A DNA stretch of 64,000 nucleotides, taken from assembly GCA_001574975.1 (NCBI GenBank), contig KQ965866.1:33062-97061 (forward strand), given 5' to 3'. Shown here one piece after another: positions 1 through 10,014 of the stretch (positions are counted from its first letter, which is position 1; every line of letters starts with the position of its first letter). Source of the stretch: Gonapodya prolifera JEL478 (taxonomy: Eukaryota; Monoblepharomycota; Monoblepharidomycetes; Monoblepharidales; Gonapodyaceae). The notes under the pieces were generated by a model. The model worked only from the letters and a program-made list of their open reading frames with translations. It was not told the origin of the DNA and made no database searches. Both the position numbers and the translations under genes were made by a program.

Positions 1-450
1 ATCCCCGAGATATTGTCCGTGGATGGTGTCAACACATTCACGAAGGATGACATTGTCGCTGCCCTGCTGGAGATAATGCAATCCCTCGGTCCTACGGACA
101 TTCGCACGTTGGACTTCACGCAGGAATTGAAGGACATTGGTACCACGGACATTTCCGTCTACTACAGCGACCACGTGTCCGCCACAGCCTTCACCAAAAT
201 CGCTGCTGAAGCTTTGGAGGGAGAATGGCTTATTTCGAGCTGTTTGGTCTATGACACTGAAAACCGAGACGAAAATGTGGGGGGTTCAGAGCTGGATGGC
301 AAACTTCAAGCGTTCTATGGCTATGCCTTGTTGGATGCGAAGATTCCCTGCGGGAATCCACCAGACTGCCCGGCGGATGGGGATGGGAGAGGTGATAAGT
401 ATAGATATGGAAAATGGCTTCGCAGAAAGTATATAACCAGCCAGAGCTGA
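1..450 (+). CDS. PIG-L family (LmbE-like) deacetylase, 3' part
   Basis: This is the last exon of a gene whose 5' part lies before the window. The frame is open from base 1 and ends with TGA at 448-450, giving about 149 residues. It aligns residue by residue with the C-terminal half of the complete paralogue at 2239-3295 on the other strand: both have an FTKDDI segment, then IRTLDFTQ, then SDHVS, and both end in a KYITS motif. PIG-L proteins are zinc-dependent de-N-acetylases of the GlcNAc-PI de-N-acetylase/LmbE fold. The SDHVS histidine corresponds to the second conserved metal-site region; the N-terminal HxDD motif is outside the window. The paralogue has a signal peptide, so this protein is probably secreted too (inference). 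The substrate is unknown. A cytochrome P450 relic separates the two copies. Confidence 0.8.
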   Translation: MPEILSVDGVNTFTKDDIVAALLEIMQSLGPTDIRTLDFTQELKDIGTTDISVYYSDHVSATAFTKIAAEALEGEWLISSCLVYDTENRDENVGGSELDGKLQAFYGYALLDAKIPCGNPPDCPADGDGRGDKYRYGKWLRRKYITSQS

Positions 451-959
451 GCACAGGGTGGGATAGTTGTAGACTGAGTAGACTTCATGCATTCGCCACT
501 GAGGAAGGAGGGAACTGAGTTTGAGCAGTAAAATAAAATTCGGGATTCGAAAAGTCACTGCATAAAATTGAATCCAAATGCGAAATTAACTTCGCTCAGA
601 CCATGAGGGGAAAGGGGAACAGGCGACTTGCTCACGCCCGTTATTGCGCACTTGTCGGTTGGAAACCCCCCCCCTCCCCTTCCTTACCCCAAAATTGAGT
701 CCGGTTTTCCCCCTTTTCCCGCCCTCCCCTCTCTTTGTCCTCGCATTGTAGAGTCGCACCAGACCGAATCGGTATCGCGGACCCGGATGCACTTCACTAC
801 TTTGTCAAAAGGAACGTCCTTCCAAAGCACAAACAAACTTATGGGGCTATCCGTGTCACTGGGGTGAGGTACATATAAAAAAATTCCACATCTTTTCATC
901 TTATGCACGTTCAGTGTGTGCATCACCGTGAATAGGAAGCAGACGACATTGTTTCAACA
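451..959. other. Intergenic stretch, no gene recognised
   Basis: This stretch lies between the PIG-L stop and the P450 relic. It contains C-rich runs near 667-720. Reading frames are short and resemble nothing I know. A degraded 5' end of the P450, which lacks its N-terminal membrane anchor, could have lain here, but I cannot read one. Confidence 0.5.
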
Positions 960-1877
960 ATGGATCTCGCCTTTCACAAGCGTGTTCGCCGCTTGCTCTC
1001 CCCCGCATTTTCTATCAAGTACCTCGCCAGCCTTGAGCCCCAGATACTTCAGAATTACAACACCTTTGAGAAGAAAGTGTTCTCTGCGCCCAAGGATAAA
1101 AATGGTTTCACTACTGTCGACCATCTCCAGGAGTTTCATGTGAGTAAAGCTCTAACCGGATGGCAGCGCGCTATCATGGAGTAACGTGCCCGCATATTAA
1201 TTCAGTACTTTGCGGCTGACGTGATCGGAAGCACAGTGAGTTGGGAGTTATTTTCACGTTCGCCCTGTTGGCTTCTTTTTTCTCCATGGCGAAAGCTTCA
1301 ACCTGATCGAGAACGAATTGATTAAATTGATTGCGATCAAGGCTATGCTATCCATTGGTAAAGCCTTGTTTGACAAGCTTTTCAACGCGCTCAATCACGA
1401 GATCCAGATGGACCACGTCGAACACAGCATTTCCACGCGGCGGAGATCAACGACCATAACGAAACCCGCGCGGATATTCTGCAGTGGACTTTGGATCAGG
1501 GCAAGACCGGGCACTTGGATGACGCCGAGGTCAAAATTACGGCGACGATCATGCTCGGTGCCGGATCGGAGGCGACTGCGAATAAAATGGCGTGGTGCGT
1601 TGCGATGATGCTTCAGCACCCTGAGGTCCTGGCAAAGCTCAGAAAGGAGCTCAATGAGGCCTTCCCGGATCCATGTGAACTTTTGCGCATGCAATTTCCT
1701 CAACGCGAACCATGTTACACAACAGAGCTTCGTGTAGTTTTTGGCAACGACGTTTGTCGCTTTGACCTTGAGGCAGCCTTCGATGTGTCCCAGGAAATCC
1801 CCGGAGTGGACTACATGATGTGGCAGATAAATCGACCCGATGGGCTCCCCGTGAAGATGCGACCCAGGGGGAAGTGA
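960..1877 (+). pseudogene. Cytochrome P450 relic lacking the heme-binding region
   Basis: P450 pieces occur in the correct order. At 960-1140 there is a C-helix-type HKRVRRLLSPAF segment. A short spliced exon reading YFAADVIGST follows near 1207-1236, then FNLIENE near 1300. The I-helix is at about 1540-1640 with GAGSEATA in place of the usual AGxDTT, followed by a J-helix HPEVLAKLRKEL. After about 1680 the frame jumps to ELRVVFGN...FDLE, which normally follows the heme loop, and ends near 1860 with VDYMMWQINRP. The N-terminal anchor, the ExxR motif and the FxxGxRxCxG heme-cysteine motif are absent, so this cannot be an active P450. At least one further frame change lies near 1430. It sits between two PIG-L genes and may once have belonged with them (inference). 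Confidence 0.75.
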
Positions 1878-2238
1878 AGTGGCCAGCTAGGGTAAATAAA
1901 AAGTGCCTAGGTTTGACATTGCACTGAATTGTATGTAGACGATATACCAACCATGCAAATAGTTAGGTGGGCCCGAGGTTGACTTGTTTGGAGTGCAATT
2001 GTAGTGTTTCTACAACATCTTCCTGTAAAGGACCGCTCCTGCTCCCGCCGATCCGACCAACATGAACGAAGGAAAAGTGACCCGCAACGAGCCGATTGGA
2101 GCCGTAATGAACACCCTCCACCGATAAACGTAAATGTTTTCCCCCCGCAACTTGAATTCTGATTGTAAATTTTTCACTCCTTTTAAATAAAGTAGGCAAC
2201 AGCTGTGTCCCGCACGCCACTACAACCCCCCGTTCACT
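1878..2238. other. Intergenic stretch between P450 relic and PIG-L gene
   Basis: No supported gene. It holds the 3' flanks of a plus-strand relic and a minus-strand gene. A minus-strand frame at 1963-2220 is open but resembles no known protein. Confidence 0.5.
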
Positions 2239-3295
2239 TCAACCCGAGCTTGTGATGTACTTCCTCGAAAGCCACTTCTCGTAGTTTGTATTGGTGCAGT
2301 CTGGTGGACTTCCGCAGGCTTCCGCGTCCGAGGATGCATACATACGGAATGCGGACGATTTGATGTCGAAGTCCTCGCCCTCAACATTCGAAGCGAGTTC
2401 CTTGGTCCTATAGTCCAAATAGCTCGTCAACGTGAACGTTCCCGTATAGGCTTTTGCGGCTTCCTGGGCGAAGAGTGCCGTGGAAACGTGATCACTGTGG
2501 TAATATTGGTCGTCTTGGCCGATAACCTTCAAGGGCTGGGTGAAGTCCAGCGTCCGAATGTCACTCGGGCGCACGTCTTGCATGATTGCCAGCAGGACAG
2601 ACGCAATGTCGTCCTTCGTGAACGAGTTGGCACCATCAAGCGATGAGATCTGGGAGATTTCACCCTCACGAACTTTTTGGAGTGACTGGTACTGGGTCTC
2701 AGCGGCGCCGGCGCCATTCTGCTGTCCGTCTGGGAGGCGCATGAAAATGACACTGAAGGGTCCCGCCTTCAGGGTTTGAAGGACGAGTTGTTTCCCGGCA
2801 GCGTCGAAGGTGCTCGTTTCCCAGGAGTCCGGCACATATGGGACACGTGTGATCAATGCATAAGCCTTGCAGGAAAATTGATGTTCACCACTCGGGCGTC
2901 TAAAATGGCAGGAATTGCAGCAGGCTTCTCACATTACGAATTCCTTCTTCGCGGCCCTTCCAGTACCACTCAGGCTTCTTGTTGTCACCAGCTGTGAGAT
3001 ACACCGTCCTCGTACACCGGTTGGATCGTATATCATTCAAGATATCGGGACTAGATTAAAGAGTGTCATGATAACCGAGGTCAAAAGGTGCACTTCTCGT
3101 GATTAAACGATCGGAATAAAGCGTTACTACGTTTGCTCACTTGATAAACAGGAGGTCATCGTCTTCATGTGCCACTATGTTGAGGGAGCATCCCGATGTA
3201 TCCTGACGTTTTTCAACGGGTCGTGCAACGACCGATGTGATGGTGACGGCGGCGGTGGCGGCCAGAACCGCAGTGAGTTTGCACCAGAATCTCAT
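2239..3295 (-). CDS. Secreted PIG-L family deacetylase
   Basis: Three exons, complement(2239-2865, 2933-3050, 3141-3295), give 299 residues with matching phases. The ATG at 3295 opens a signal peptide (MRFWCKLTAVLAATAAV), followed by a KR site and then the PIG-L motif AHEDDDLLF, whose His-Asp-Asp set is the family's zinc/catalytic signature. Exon 2 carries TRTVYLTAGD and YWKGREEG; exon 3 carries the SDHVS histidine region and ends in KYITSSG. Family knowledge: PIG-L/LmbE proteins remove N-acetyl groups from GlcNAc-type substrates. The signal peptide implies a secreted or ER-lumen enzyme, and the natural substrate is unknown. It is the complete paralogue of the gene cut by the left edge and faces it tail to tail. 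Splice sites are GTGAGC/TAG and GTGAGA/AAG. Confidence 0.85.
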
Positions 3296-4285
3296 GATGG
3301 TTCGAGGTCTGTCAGTCGGTTGTCTCAAGCCGCATTCGGCTCCCAATTTTAAGTCGCTGTAAAGTATACACGAACCGTTCCATACTGGTGATGAGGGACA
3401 CAAAAAGGGCTTTTTGGGGTCCCATCTGGTCCCTTAGCGACCCGAAAGCCCGAATCGCACTGCCACATCATGAGCAAGCCCACGAGTAAGCTTTCGTCCG
3501 TACGGTTATTCTGCCTCTTACTTACACGACCCGATGAAGAAGATGACTTGGAGGATGAGAGCATCATCTCAGTTGTACTTGCGCTGGTCATTTGATAAAT
3601 GGAATTGTTTGACGGCCATATTCCGGTCATGCGAACTAGTACAGTCGACAAAGCCACGTTGCATTCAAGAAGAGTGTTTCGTTGACCCTTGGCACGACTC
3701 CTGTTTCCATTACAACATGGGAAAAACATTGCCGGTGGAAGGATTTGTTGACATGCACTCTTGATAGTCGGTTGCAGCAGTTGGTGATTTCATTGATTTG
3801 TTAGTTTGAATTCCCCCATCCATCCATCAATATCATGGGGGTTCTCTCAATAGGCGTAAGTCTCACACGCCCAGAGCGAATCGAGGCTGCGACCAAATGT
3901 CCGCCGCAAGCTTTGGTGTTCTATCGCTCCCTGGTAAAAGTTGGCCAATTCAAAACCTCTGTACCTTTTCGGTTTATTCACTTGTGGTACGTATATGCAC
4001 GCTGGTGCCGTTAGGTAGTAAGTCACCAACTGGCGACGAAGAAGGTGCGGTACCACGCGGTTGTGGACGGACTGACCGGAAGGTTGAGGTGTGCTTTGTG
4101 ACGGCGACGGCAGAGCGATTGAGCGAGCCGCATGCGCTTCCGGGTGTGCGTGGCGGGCAGATTGCAGTGCAGGCAAATGTGAGCCAGCGGGTCGCGTACG
4201 AGAGGTCACTTGAAATCTCTATCTGGAGGAGGAAGTTGTGATGAGTATGGAGTCAGCTACACATGAAGCAACATACAGTCATGCG

Positions 4286-4334
4286 TTCTGCTGACAACGC
4301 ACCGTTCCCCAGTAAGATGAGCACGACATTCACT
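4286..4334 (-). repeat. Left arm of a degenerate inverted repeat
   Basis: The reverse complement of this 49-base segment matches 5200-5248 at 43 of 49 positions by eye; most differences are transitions. The two arms are about 870 bases apart. No target-site duplication could be seen beside either arm. Confidence 0.6.
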
Positions 4335-5199
4335 CGATCCTGGCTATGCAGAGCTCGTCCGGGTCATTGGCCATTTCATAACACCGAATACAACAAGAGG
4401 GAGCTCATTATTCGCTCTTGGATTTGAACCCAATGCTTCTCCTCGAGCAACGCGGTCCACAGTGGGAAACATAGGCGTGTTTGCTCCAGCGTAACTGCTT
4501 GACCCTTTCGGCACGCCACGTTCGTTCCATCCTCAAAGCTCTCCCCGCCCATGAAAGGCCACGCACGGTTTCCAGAGCCATCATTTCCCATTATTGGACC
4601 GACGCTTCACACTCAGCATACGCTAGTATTGCCGGTACCCTTCCATCGTGGAAGGATTGGCGAATTTGGTGAGGGAGCGACGTTGAGCAATTCAGTGATG
4701 CTGACCTCCCCGAATTGGAGAAGCTCTATTGAGGCGTGCAAAGAGCGTGGGGCAAGTTTGATGATGGCTTCGTGGAGTGGTCGTAAACATCTCCAGCAGT
4801 GTGTGGGTTGAGGTCGAAAATGAAAGGGAACAGAACGTTCTTCTGTGGCAGCGGTCACGCCCTCATCGCCTCAGGCAAACGCACGAAGATGAGTGGTCTT
4901 ATTGACCGCTTGCGGTGGTCTCGGTCAGCGATGAGAGCAACGTTCTGTACACCGTTCGGAGTTGAACAGGCGATAAACGTCTGAAAGATATTAAAATTGC
5001 ATGAACATGAATTTAATGCTGAATTCCCATTGCAAATTCGCTTCGATGATGATGGTGGGATGCGGTGCACGGTCCCCGAGGCTCGCTCTAACCTTGTCGA
5101 GATTGTTCAACCGCGTCCATGTCCGACTCGTCCTCGAAGTGCTATTCACGAAACCATCTGTTCCCCTTCATTTTCGAACTCAACCCACAACCAAGGACG

Positions 5200-5248
5200 A
5201 GCGAACGTCATGCTCATCTTACTGCGGAATGGTGCGTTGTCAGCGGAA
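5200..5248 (+). repeat. Right arm of a degenerate inverted repeat
   Basis: Partner of 4286-4334 in inverted orientation. The shared core includes CTCATCTTACTG and GGTGCGTTGTCAGC. Similarity fades on both sides, so this may be part of an older duplicated gene rather than the terminus of a transposon. Confidence 0.6.
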
Positions 5249-5576
5249 GACTGCAGAACATACGGCGCTCTTCCGACGGGGTCGAGGTTCAAGAAGTTGC
5301 ATGGTGTGCTACGAAGCTTACTGCAAGTGATACGAGTGAGCTCCAACCTACGAAACGCTACGAATCCGCTCGACAAAGCATACATTCTATTACATCCCAG
5401 CTCAAGTACATAATTAAATACACGTTCAACCTCCAAGTCCAAATTCCAATGCACTGTGCAAATGATCACCGCTGCTCCTGCTCCTGCTCCTGCTCAAAAA
5501 AATATGACGAGACACCCAACGCGTGCCCCAAGTCCCACGTCCCACATCCCAAATCCCAACCCCCCACGGACGCCAT

Positions 5577-7495
5577 TCACGCAGCGGCGGCCCACACCAC
5601 GGCGCTCACGACCGCGCCAACGACCTCCCACGACAGGCGGTTCTGTCGAACCGATGCGCCCTGTTTCGATCCGGCACCTGACGAAGACGGTGACGCTGTG
5701 CTTGTGCTTGTGCCTGTGGGTGTGGACCCCGCCGCACCCGCACCTCGCGAGGTGGACGACGGCGACGGGTTTGTCCCGCCTGTGGAGTTTGCGGGCGTTG
5801 TTGTGGTGTCGATGAGGGGTGTGGCGCCTGGAGATTGTGGGGGTGGACGTTTATCCTCGGCCAACCGACGAGAGGCGGGAACGAGACGGGAAAGGGGGGG
5901 AAACTCACCGGCGACGAGCGTCCCGCATCCGACGAGCGTGGTGTTGTCGAGGATGGCGAGGGTTTTGCCGATGATGTCGTCGACGCCCAGGGCGATGTCT
6001 GTTTGTTTTGCGAGGGGTTGCAGTTGGTCGGAGTGGACGTGGTGGGAACGGATCGGTCAAGCGAGGCAAAGAAAAGTAGCCACGTCAGGGGGCGTCAACG
6101 CAAAGACCGACGTGAGGTTGAGGTTGCTCACCTTGCACGTTCACTTTGAAGGACCCTGCCACCGCGCCGTCCTTCCCTGTGGAGCCCGTCAGGGTCCCGA
6201 AGCGCGAGGTGAGATCGCCATTGGCTGTGAAGTTTGTCACGGCTGAGCATTGCTGCATACGGAGGTGGAGGTGGTGCGTGTGAGAGTGGGATGGACATTA
6301 TCGGGAGGGAGGACAAGAGACTCACCGCGCCAGCATATCCACCACCAACACTCCCCTCATAAATCCCCCACGTGAGCTTGGCCGTCTGCGAAATGCCCAT
6401 AAACTGGCCGTATATCCACGTGGGCGCCTTCCCATTAATGGACACAAAGTTGACCACGGCGCCTCCAATAGCCTTTGAGTAGATCGTCGTCGTGGCGAGG
6501 ACGGGGTTCCGCAGCAGGGCGCATCCGAGCACGTCCATCGTGGCGGAGTTGTAGATGACAAAGGGCAGACCGAGGATTTGGCGCGGGAACAAAGTGGGGT
6601 CTTGCTTGCTGGAGATGGATGGTGTGGCGGCGGACATGACACCGTATTTTGTCGAGAGGTCGCCGGGGGATATGGTGCCGTTTATGGGGACGGGGGTGGC
6701 GGTCTGTGGGAATGGGAGAGGATACAGGTTGATGAGAGCCGTCCTTTCTTGAAATCCATAAGTCAGACACAACTCTTCCTGACTACCATCGGTAAGAGGT
6801 TGACGCTTCGTACTGATCAAGTGTCCTCTGCGACTTGCAGCCCTTTTATAAATCATCCTTCAAATCCACAACAAACTCCTTAGTCAACTGTTACAAGGGC
6901 CTCGATGAATGCTTCGCGAGATTATATTCTCCGGCGGACTCCTCGGTCAGCACTGGTGCTCAGACCTCGAATTCGCATCGCGAGACTATATTCCGCTTCT
7001 GCGGGTCACTCGCCTCCGGCGAACAGCCTCGGTCAGCGCTATCGCACCTAGGCCTCGGAGTCCTGGCTGCGCTCGGACAGCTCTGTCTTCCGTGCTTCGC
7101 ACTCCAGACCTCGCCTCACCCCCCCAACCATGACTCACAAAAAAGCCACCGGGCGCATCACACGACGCCCCAGCATATATTCCATACCCAACCGACACGC
7201 CATCGTCCATCCCACCCACGACGCCCCAAATCGTGACCGGGCTGTCGACCGAATAGGCCCCAAAGACAAACTCTGCTTGCAGCGTGCCCGCGGTGACGGA
7301 GACGCCTATGGCGGCCTTGCCGACGTACCTGCGTGATTTCAGGTTTCGGGTGGCGGTGGTTAGAAAAACAGGGGAGGGTGAGTGCAGGCGGCAGTGGACG
7401 CACCAGGCGTAGGGAGCTTCTGGGAGGAGCAGCTGTGCGAGCGAGAGGGGGAGAAGCGCGAGAGAGGCGAACGAGAGGAGCGAGAGCGCGCGCAT
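5577..7495 (-). CDS. GPI-type surface protein with two Cu/Zn-SOD-like domains lacking copper ligands
   Basis: Six exons, complement(5577-5827, 5909-5998, 6132-6252, 6326-6703, 7139-7328, 7404-7495), give 373 residues. There is an N-terminal signal peptide (MRALSLLSFASLALLPLSLA). Two tandem SOD-fold repeats follow, at about 32-160 and 165-290. The tail from about 300 is Ser/Thr/Gly-rich and ends in a hydrophobic stretch of Val, Ala and Trp, as in GPI-anchor signals. Each repeat keeps SOD landmarks such as GDL, the IIGKTLAI strand and the Cys-Gly pair near its end. The copper histidines are gone: the usual HxH is GIY in both repeats (GYGIYAG and TWGIYEG), and the later ligands read Asn, Tyr or Leu. 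Known fungal relatives are cell-surface Cu-only SODs; this one is unlikely to bind copper and may be structural (inference). Intron 2 is 435 bases and carries a dispersed repeat. Confidence 0.75.
6903..7118 (-). repeat. Dispersed intronic repeat, copy A (introner-like)
   Basis: This lies inside intron 2 (6704-7138) of the SOD-like gene. Read on the minus strand it starts about 20 bases after the 5' splice site with GCGAGGTCTGGAGTGCGAAG, then CCGAGGCCTA, GATAGCGCTGACCGAGG and a CGCCGGAGGCGAGTGACC block. Part of the unit is repeated internally (CTGACCGAGG then GTCCGCCGG). The first 40 or so bases match copy C at 25935-26060, and the middle matches copy B at 8246-8450. No coding potential is seen. 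Confidence 0.7.
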
Positions 7496-7992
7496 CGTGT
7501 GGATGTTGGTGGATGCTGGAGAGTTGCGAGAGTGTGCGATTGAGGGGAGGATTCCAAATGTGGGTGGTATGAGGTCGAACCGCAGCAACGCCTCACGTTG
7601 ACTCATGCTGCGTGGCGGTGAAGAACCGTCATCATTCCTTGAATTTTGCGATATTTAAGTGGTAAATGGAAGTCATCGATATTCTTCGTACTTCTCTTTG
7701 CAATCCGAATATACAGCTGAATTTGGTTCATCTTTCCTCGTGGTGCGGGCATGAGTCACGCCTGCGGCCAGGGAGGTCTCTTGGCTCCCCTTTCAGAACC
7801 GTTTTTTGCAGTTGATTCCTGCGCAAGTTTGCACAGTACTAGAATTATCTAAATGCCGAGCAATGTTGTCTTGAAACCACATGAACTGCAATGACATTCT
7901 TCTTCAATATTCTATTCGACCTCTCCAACCACGAAACAGCCACCACACCTCCCTCCTCTTCCACCTCTCTTCACCTCATCACCTCACCACCT

Positions 7993-9141
7993 TCACCGCG
8001 CGCCCTCCACCTTCCCCTTCCCGACCACCTCCCTGATCCACTCCCTGTACTTGACACACCTATACTCCGGGTACAATTCCCAGCTCTTGAGCGCACTCTC
8101 CGGTGGCATATTATCCCCCCTGATCCACCGCGACACGGCGTAGTCGCCCTGCGTGAGCTCGATGCTCATTTCGGGGTCGGTCTCGAGGGGGCGGAGTTCG
8201 GCGTGCAGCTGCTTGTTGCGTTGCAGAATGGCCTCAGAGTCGCTCTGTGGTGTGGGTGTTCGAGCGGAAGTGAGCGAGGATTCCGAGGCCTAAGCGCGAT
8301 AGTGCTGACCGAGGACACGAGCGTGGCGAGTGTGTCCGCCGGAGGCGAATGACCCTGCGCGGAGCGCGAACGACCCTGCGTGGAGCGCGAATGATACAGC
8401 GCGGAGCCCATATTCCCAAGGCGAGTGACCCGCGAAGCCCATATTCCCGCCATCCTCCCCGTTTTCGCACCACCACCACCCCCCCAAACACCATCCAACG
8501 CACCTTCACCCACACAAGCTTCTTGCCCGTCTTCTCCTCATAAATTCTTCCCATCTCATTCATCGTCACCGCCTCCGCCATACAAACACTCTCCTATTCA
8601 TCGTCCTTTCGTCTATGACGATCCGCGCAATCAGCGCACCGATGTCGGGAAGGTGCCGTCGGTTTCCATGAGGATGATTTGGAACCTGGTTCGGGGCGGG
8701 GATGGGTCGATGACGTAGATGGGCCGTTGCGGAGGACAGCACTGGTGAGAGGGCGGTGTGGTGCGGGGACAAGGGGTAGAAGACGTACCATGATCCCGTG
8801 TCGATAACGGTGTATCCGATCCCAGACTCGAGAATGTACTTGTGGATAATATCTTTCTGCAAGCCCAGTCAAAGCATCATTCCCCCACCCAAAGGACTTC
8901 ACATTCCAACCCCCAATGAACACCCCCCCCGTTGACTCACCTTATCCTGCAACGCCATAACCCCCGGCGGACAATACCCCGCGAAATCACTCGGGACGAA
9001 CCTCTTGACCCCGACCTCCTTGGCCACTTTGACCACGTCACGCTGCGAAAACAGGTCCGTGTACACCACCGACGACACCACGACGTCCACACCGGCAAGC
9101 CATGCCCCCGTGCTGGTCCCGAGACACCGCTTCGAGCGCAC
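7993..9141 (-). pseudogene. NmrA-like/isoflavone-reductase-type gene, 5'-truncated and frameshifted
   Basis: Recognisable pieces on the minus strand are: 8941-9141 (GVDVVVSSVVY, KRFVPSDFAGYCPPG), 8789-8856 (KDIIHKYILESGIGYTVIDTGSW), 8504-8741 (DIGALIARIV, then MNEMGRIYEEKTGKK in another frame) and 7993-8244 (SRWIRGDNMPPESALKSWE, ending VEGAR). This order fits the NmrA-like NAD(P)-binding regulators/reductases. The N-terminal Gly-rich Rossmann motif is missing upstream. The frame changes twice inside 8504-8741, near 8650 and near 8585, each consistent with one lost base. A 259-base intron (8245-8503) carries a repeat copy in antisense. The gene is probably dead; a sequencing error at G/C runs could mimic one of the frameshifts. 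Confidence 0.65.
8246..8450 (+). repeat. Dispersed intronic repeat, copy B (introner-like)
   Basis: This lies in intron 8245-8503 of the NmrA-like relic, on the strand opposite to the gene. It shares TTCCGAGGCCTAAGCGCGAT, a GCTGACCGAGG block and GTCCGCCGGAGGCGAATGAC with copy A. It also contains a short internal tandem of a GCGCGGAGCGCGAA-type unit and a repeated GCCCATATTCCC. Confidence 0.65.
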
Positions 9142-10014
9142 TGTGACAATTGAGACACGTCACGCCGTGATAGGAAGCAGAGTGTGCTACATACGATGTG
9201 ATAAGGCAACAGCGGCTCACAATTTCAGTACTTTGATGTGGATCTTCTTCCTGCCGTTGACGTGCTTTCATTTCGAAAACAGTTTCTAAAAACTACGTTC
9301 CATTTCCTTAATTCTCAACCAATGGACATGATACGGAATCCACGTTGATAGAGTCCGAGACAGTTGAATATCTTTAAATATTAAAGTTTAGTTGGTGTCG
9401 GTGGTGACTGAAACTCCATTGCAGCGTGCTTGCAAATTTCCTGCCTGCAAGAACGTTAAGATCCCGTGGACTGGTACAACTACGATATCTACGACGTCGC
9501 TCGACCGCTTTTTTATGTCCGATCGGGCGGAAGGTGCGGTGGCCTGCCTGTCAGCGAAGATCTCTCGAAGCGAATCCCCGGGACACTCCATCCAGTAAGC
9601 GAGAGACAGCGACAGCGACAGGCATTCACTAGCTGCGGAGGGAAGCAATCGAGTGAGTTCGGATTGATTAGCTCCTGGAGCTACCGGATCTTGCCGAGGG
9701 GTAAGACGGAAGGACGATTGAATACCACTGAAAGCAGTATGCCCAAAGACGCGAGAAGGCCAAGACTCGAGAAGGATCAAAAGGAAGAAGTGGCGAGAAA
9801 TTCATTCGATCAGTGGCGAGCAAGCCCTTCCGTCCTTGAATGGAAGACACGTTCCATTGATTGGATCACATGGCGGCTGTTCACATTCCTCCCCGTCGCT
9901 ATCCTGACACTCTCTAACTTATATCTTTCTGTATTCATGCGGTTCCATTCGCTCTCTGTACCGATACTAGTTGCCTCCTCTTGAATCGCCAACGCTTTCT
10001 CATTCCCAACTTCC
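9142..10014. other. Intergenic stretch upstream of the giant repeat protein
   Basis: No gene is supported. Open frames exist on both strands (plus 9466-9984, minus 9388-9780). The minus frame contains a Lys-Lys-Arg site followed by about 40 residues, which superficially resembles a Kex2-processed peptide, but it lacks a clear signal peptide. The promoter of the 10015 gene should lie at the right end. Confidence 0.45.

Larger units (their letters stand above)
3296..5576. other. Accessory stretch with only gene scraps and an inverted repeat
   Basis: About 2.3 kb without a gene I can support. Minus-strand frames at 3847-4209, 4613-4858 and 5146-5469 are open, but they begin and stop abruptly and match no family I recognise. 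A 49-base inverted repeat pair (4286-4334 and 5200-5248, 43 of 49 positions the same) suggests old duplicated or transposon-derived sequence. A short CTGCTC run lies near 5470-5495. Confidence 0.5.

Noticed and set aside
3534-3764. Acidic segment PDEEDDLEDES near the PIG-L gene as a second PIG-L motif
   Set aside because: No His precedes the acidic run as in HxDD, and the surrounding frame has stops; probably chance.
4376-4450. Sequence with a TTGGATTTGAACCC segment suggesting a tRNA T-arm
   Set aside because: No matching acceptor stem, D-arm or anticodon arm could be folded around it on either strand.
5119-6246. Long plus-strand open frame of 375 codons
   Set aside because: It overlaps the minus-strand SOD-like gene, whose exons, splice phases and domain motifs are coherent. 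The plus frame is Arg/Pro/Ala-rich and unlike any protein, so it is a shadow.
9388-9780. Secreted Kex2-processed peptide on the minus strand
   Set aside because: A Lys-Lys-Arg site followed by a short tail is present, but there is no signal peptide and no repeated core, so the idea is unsupported.
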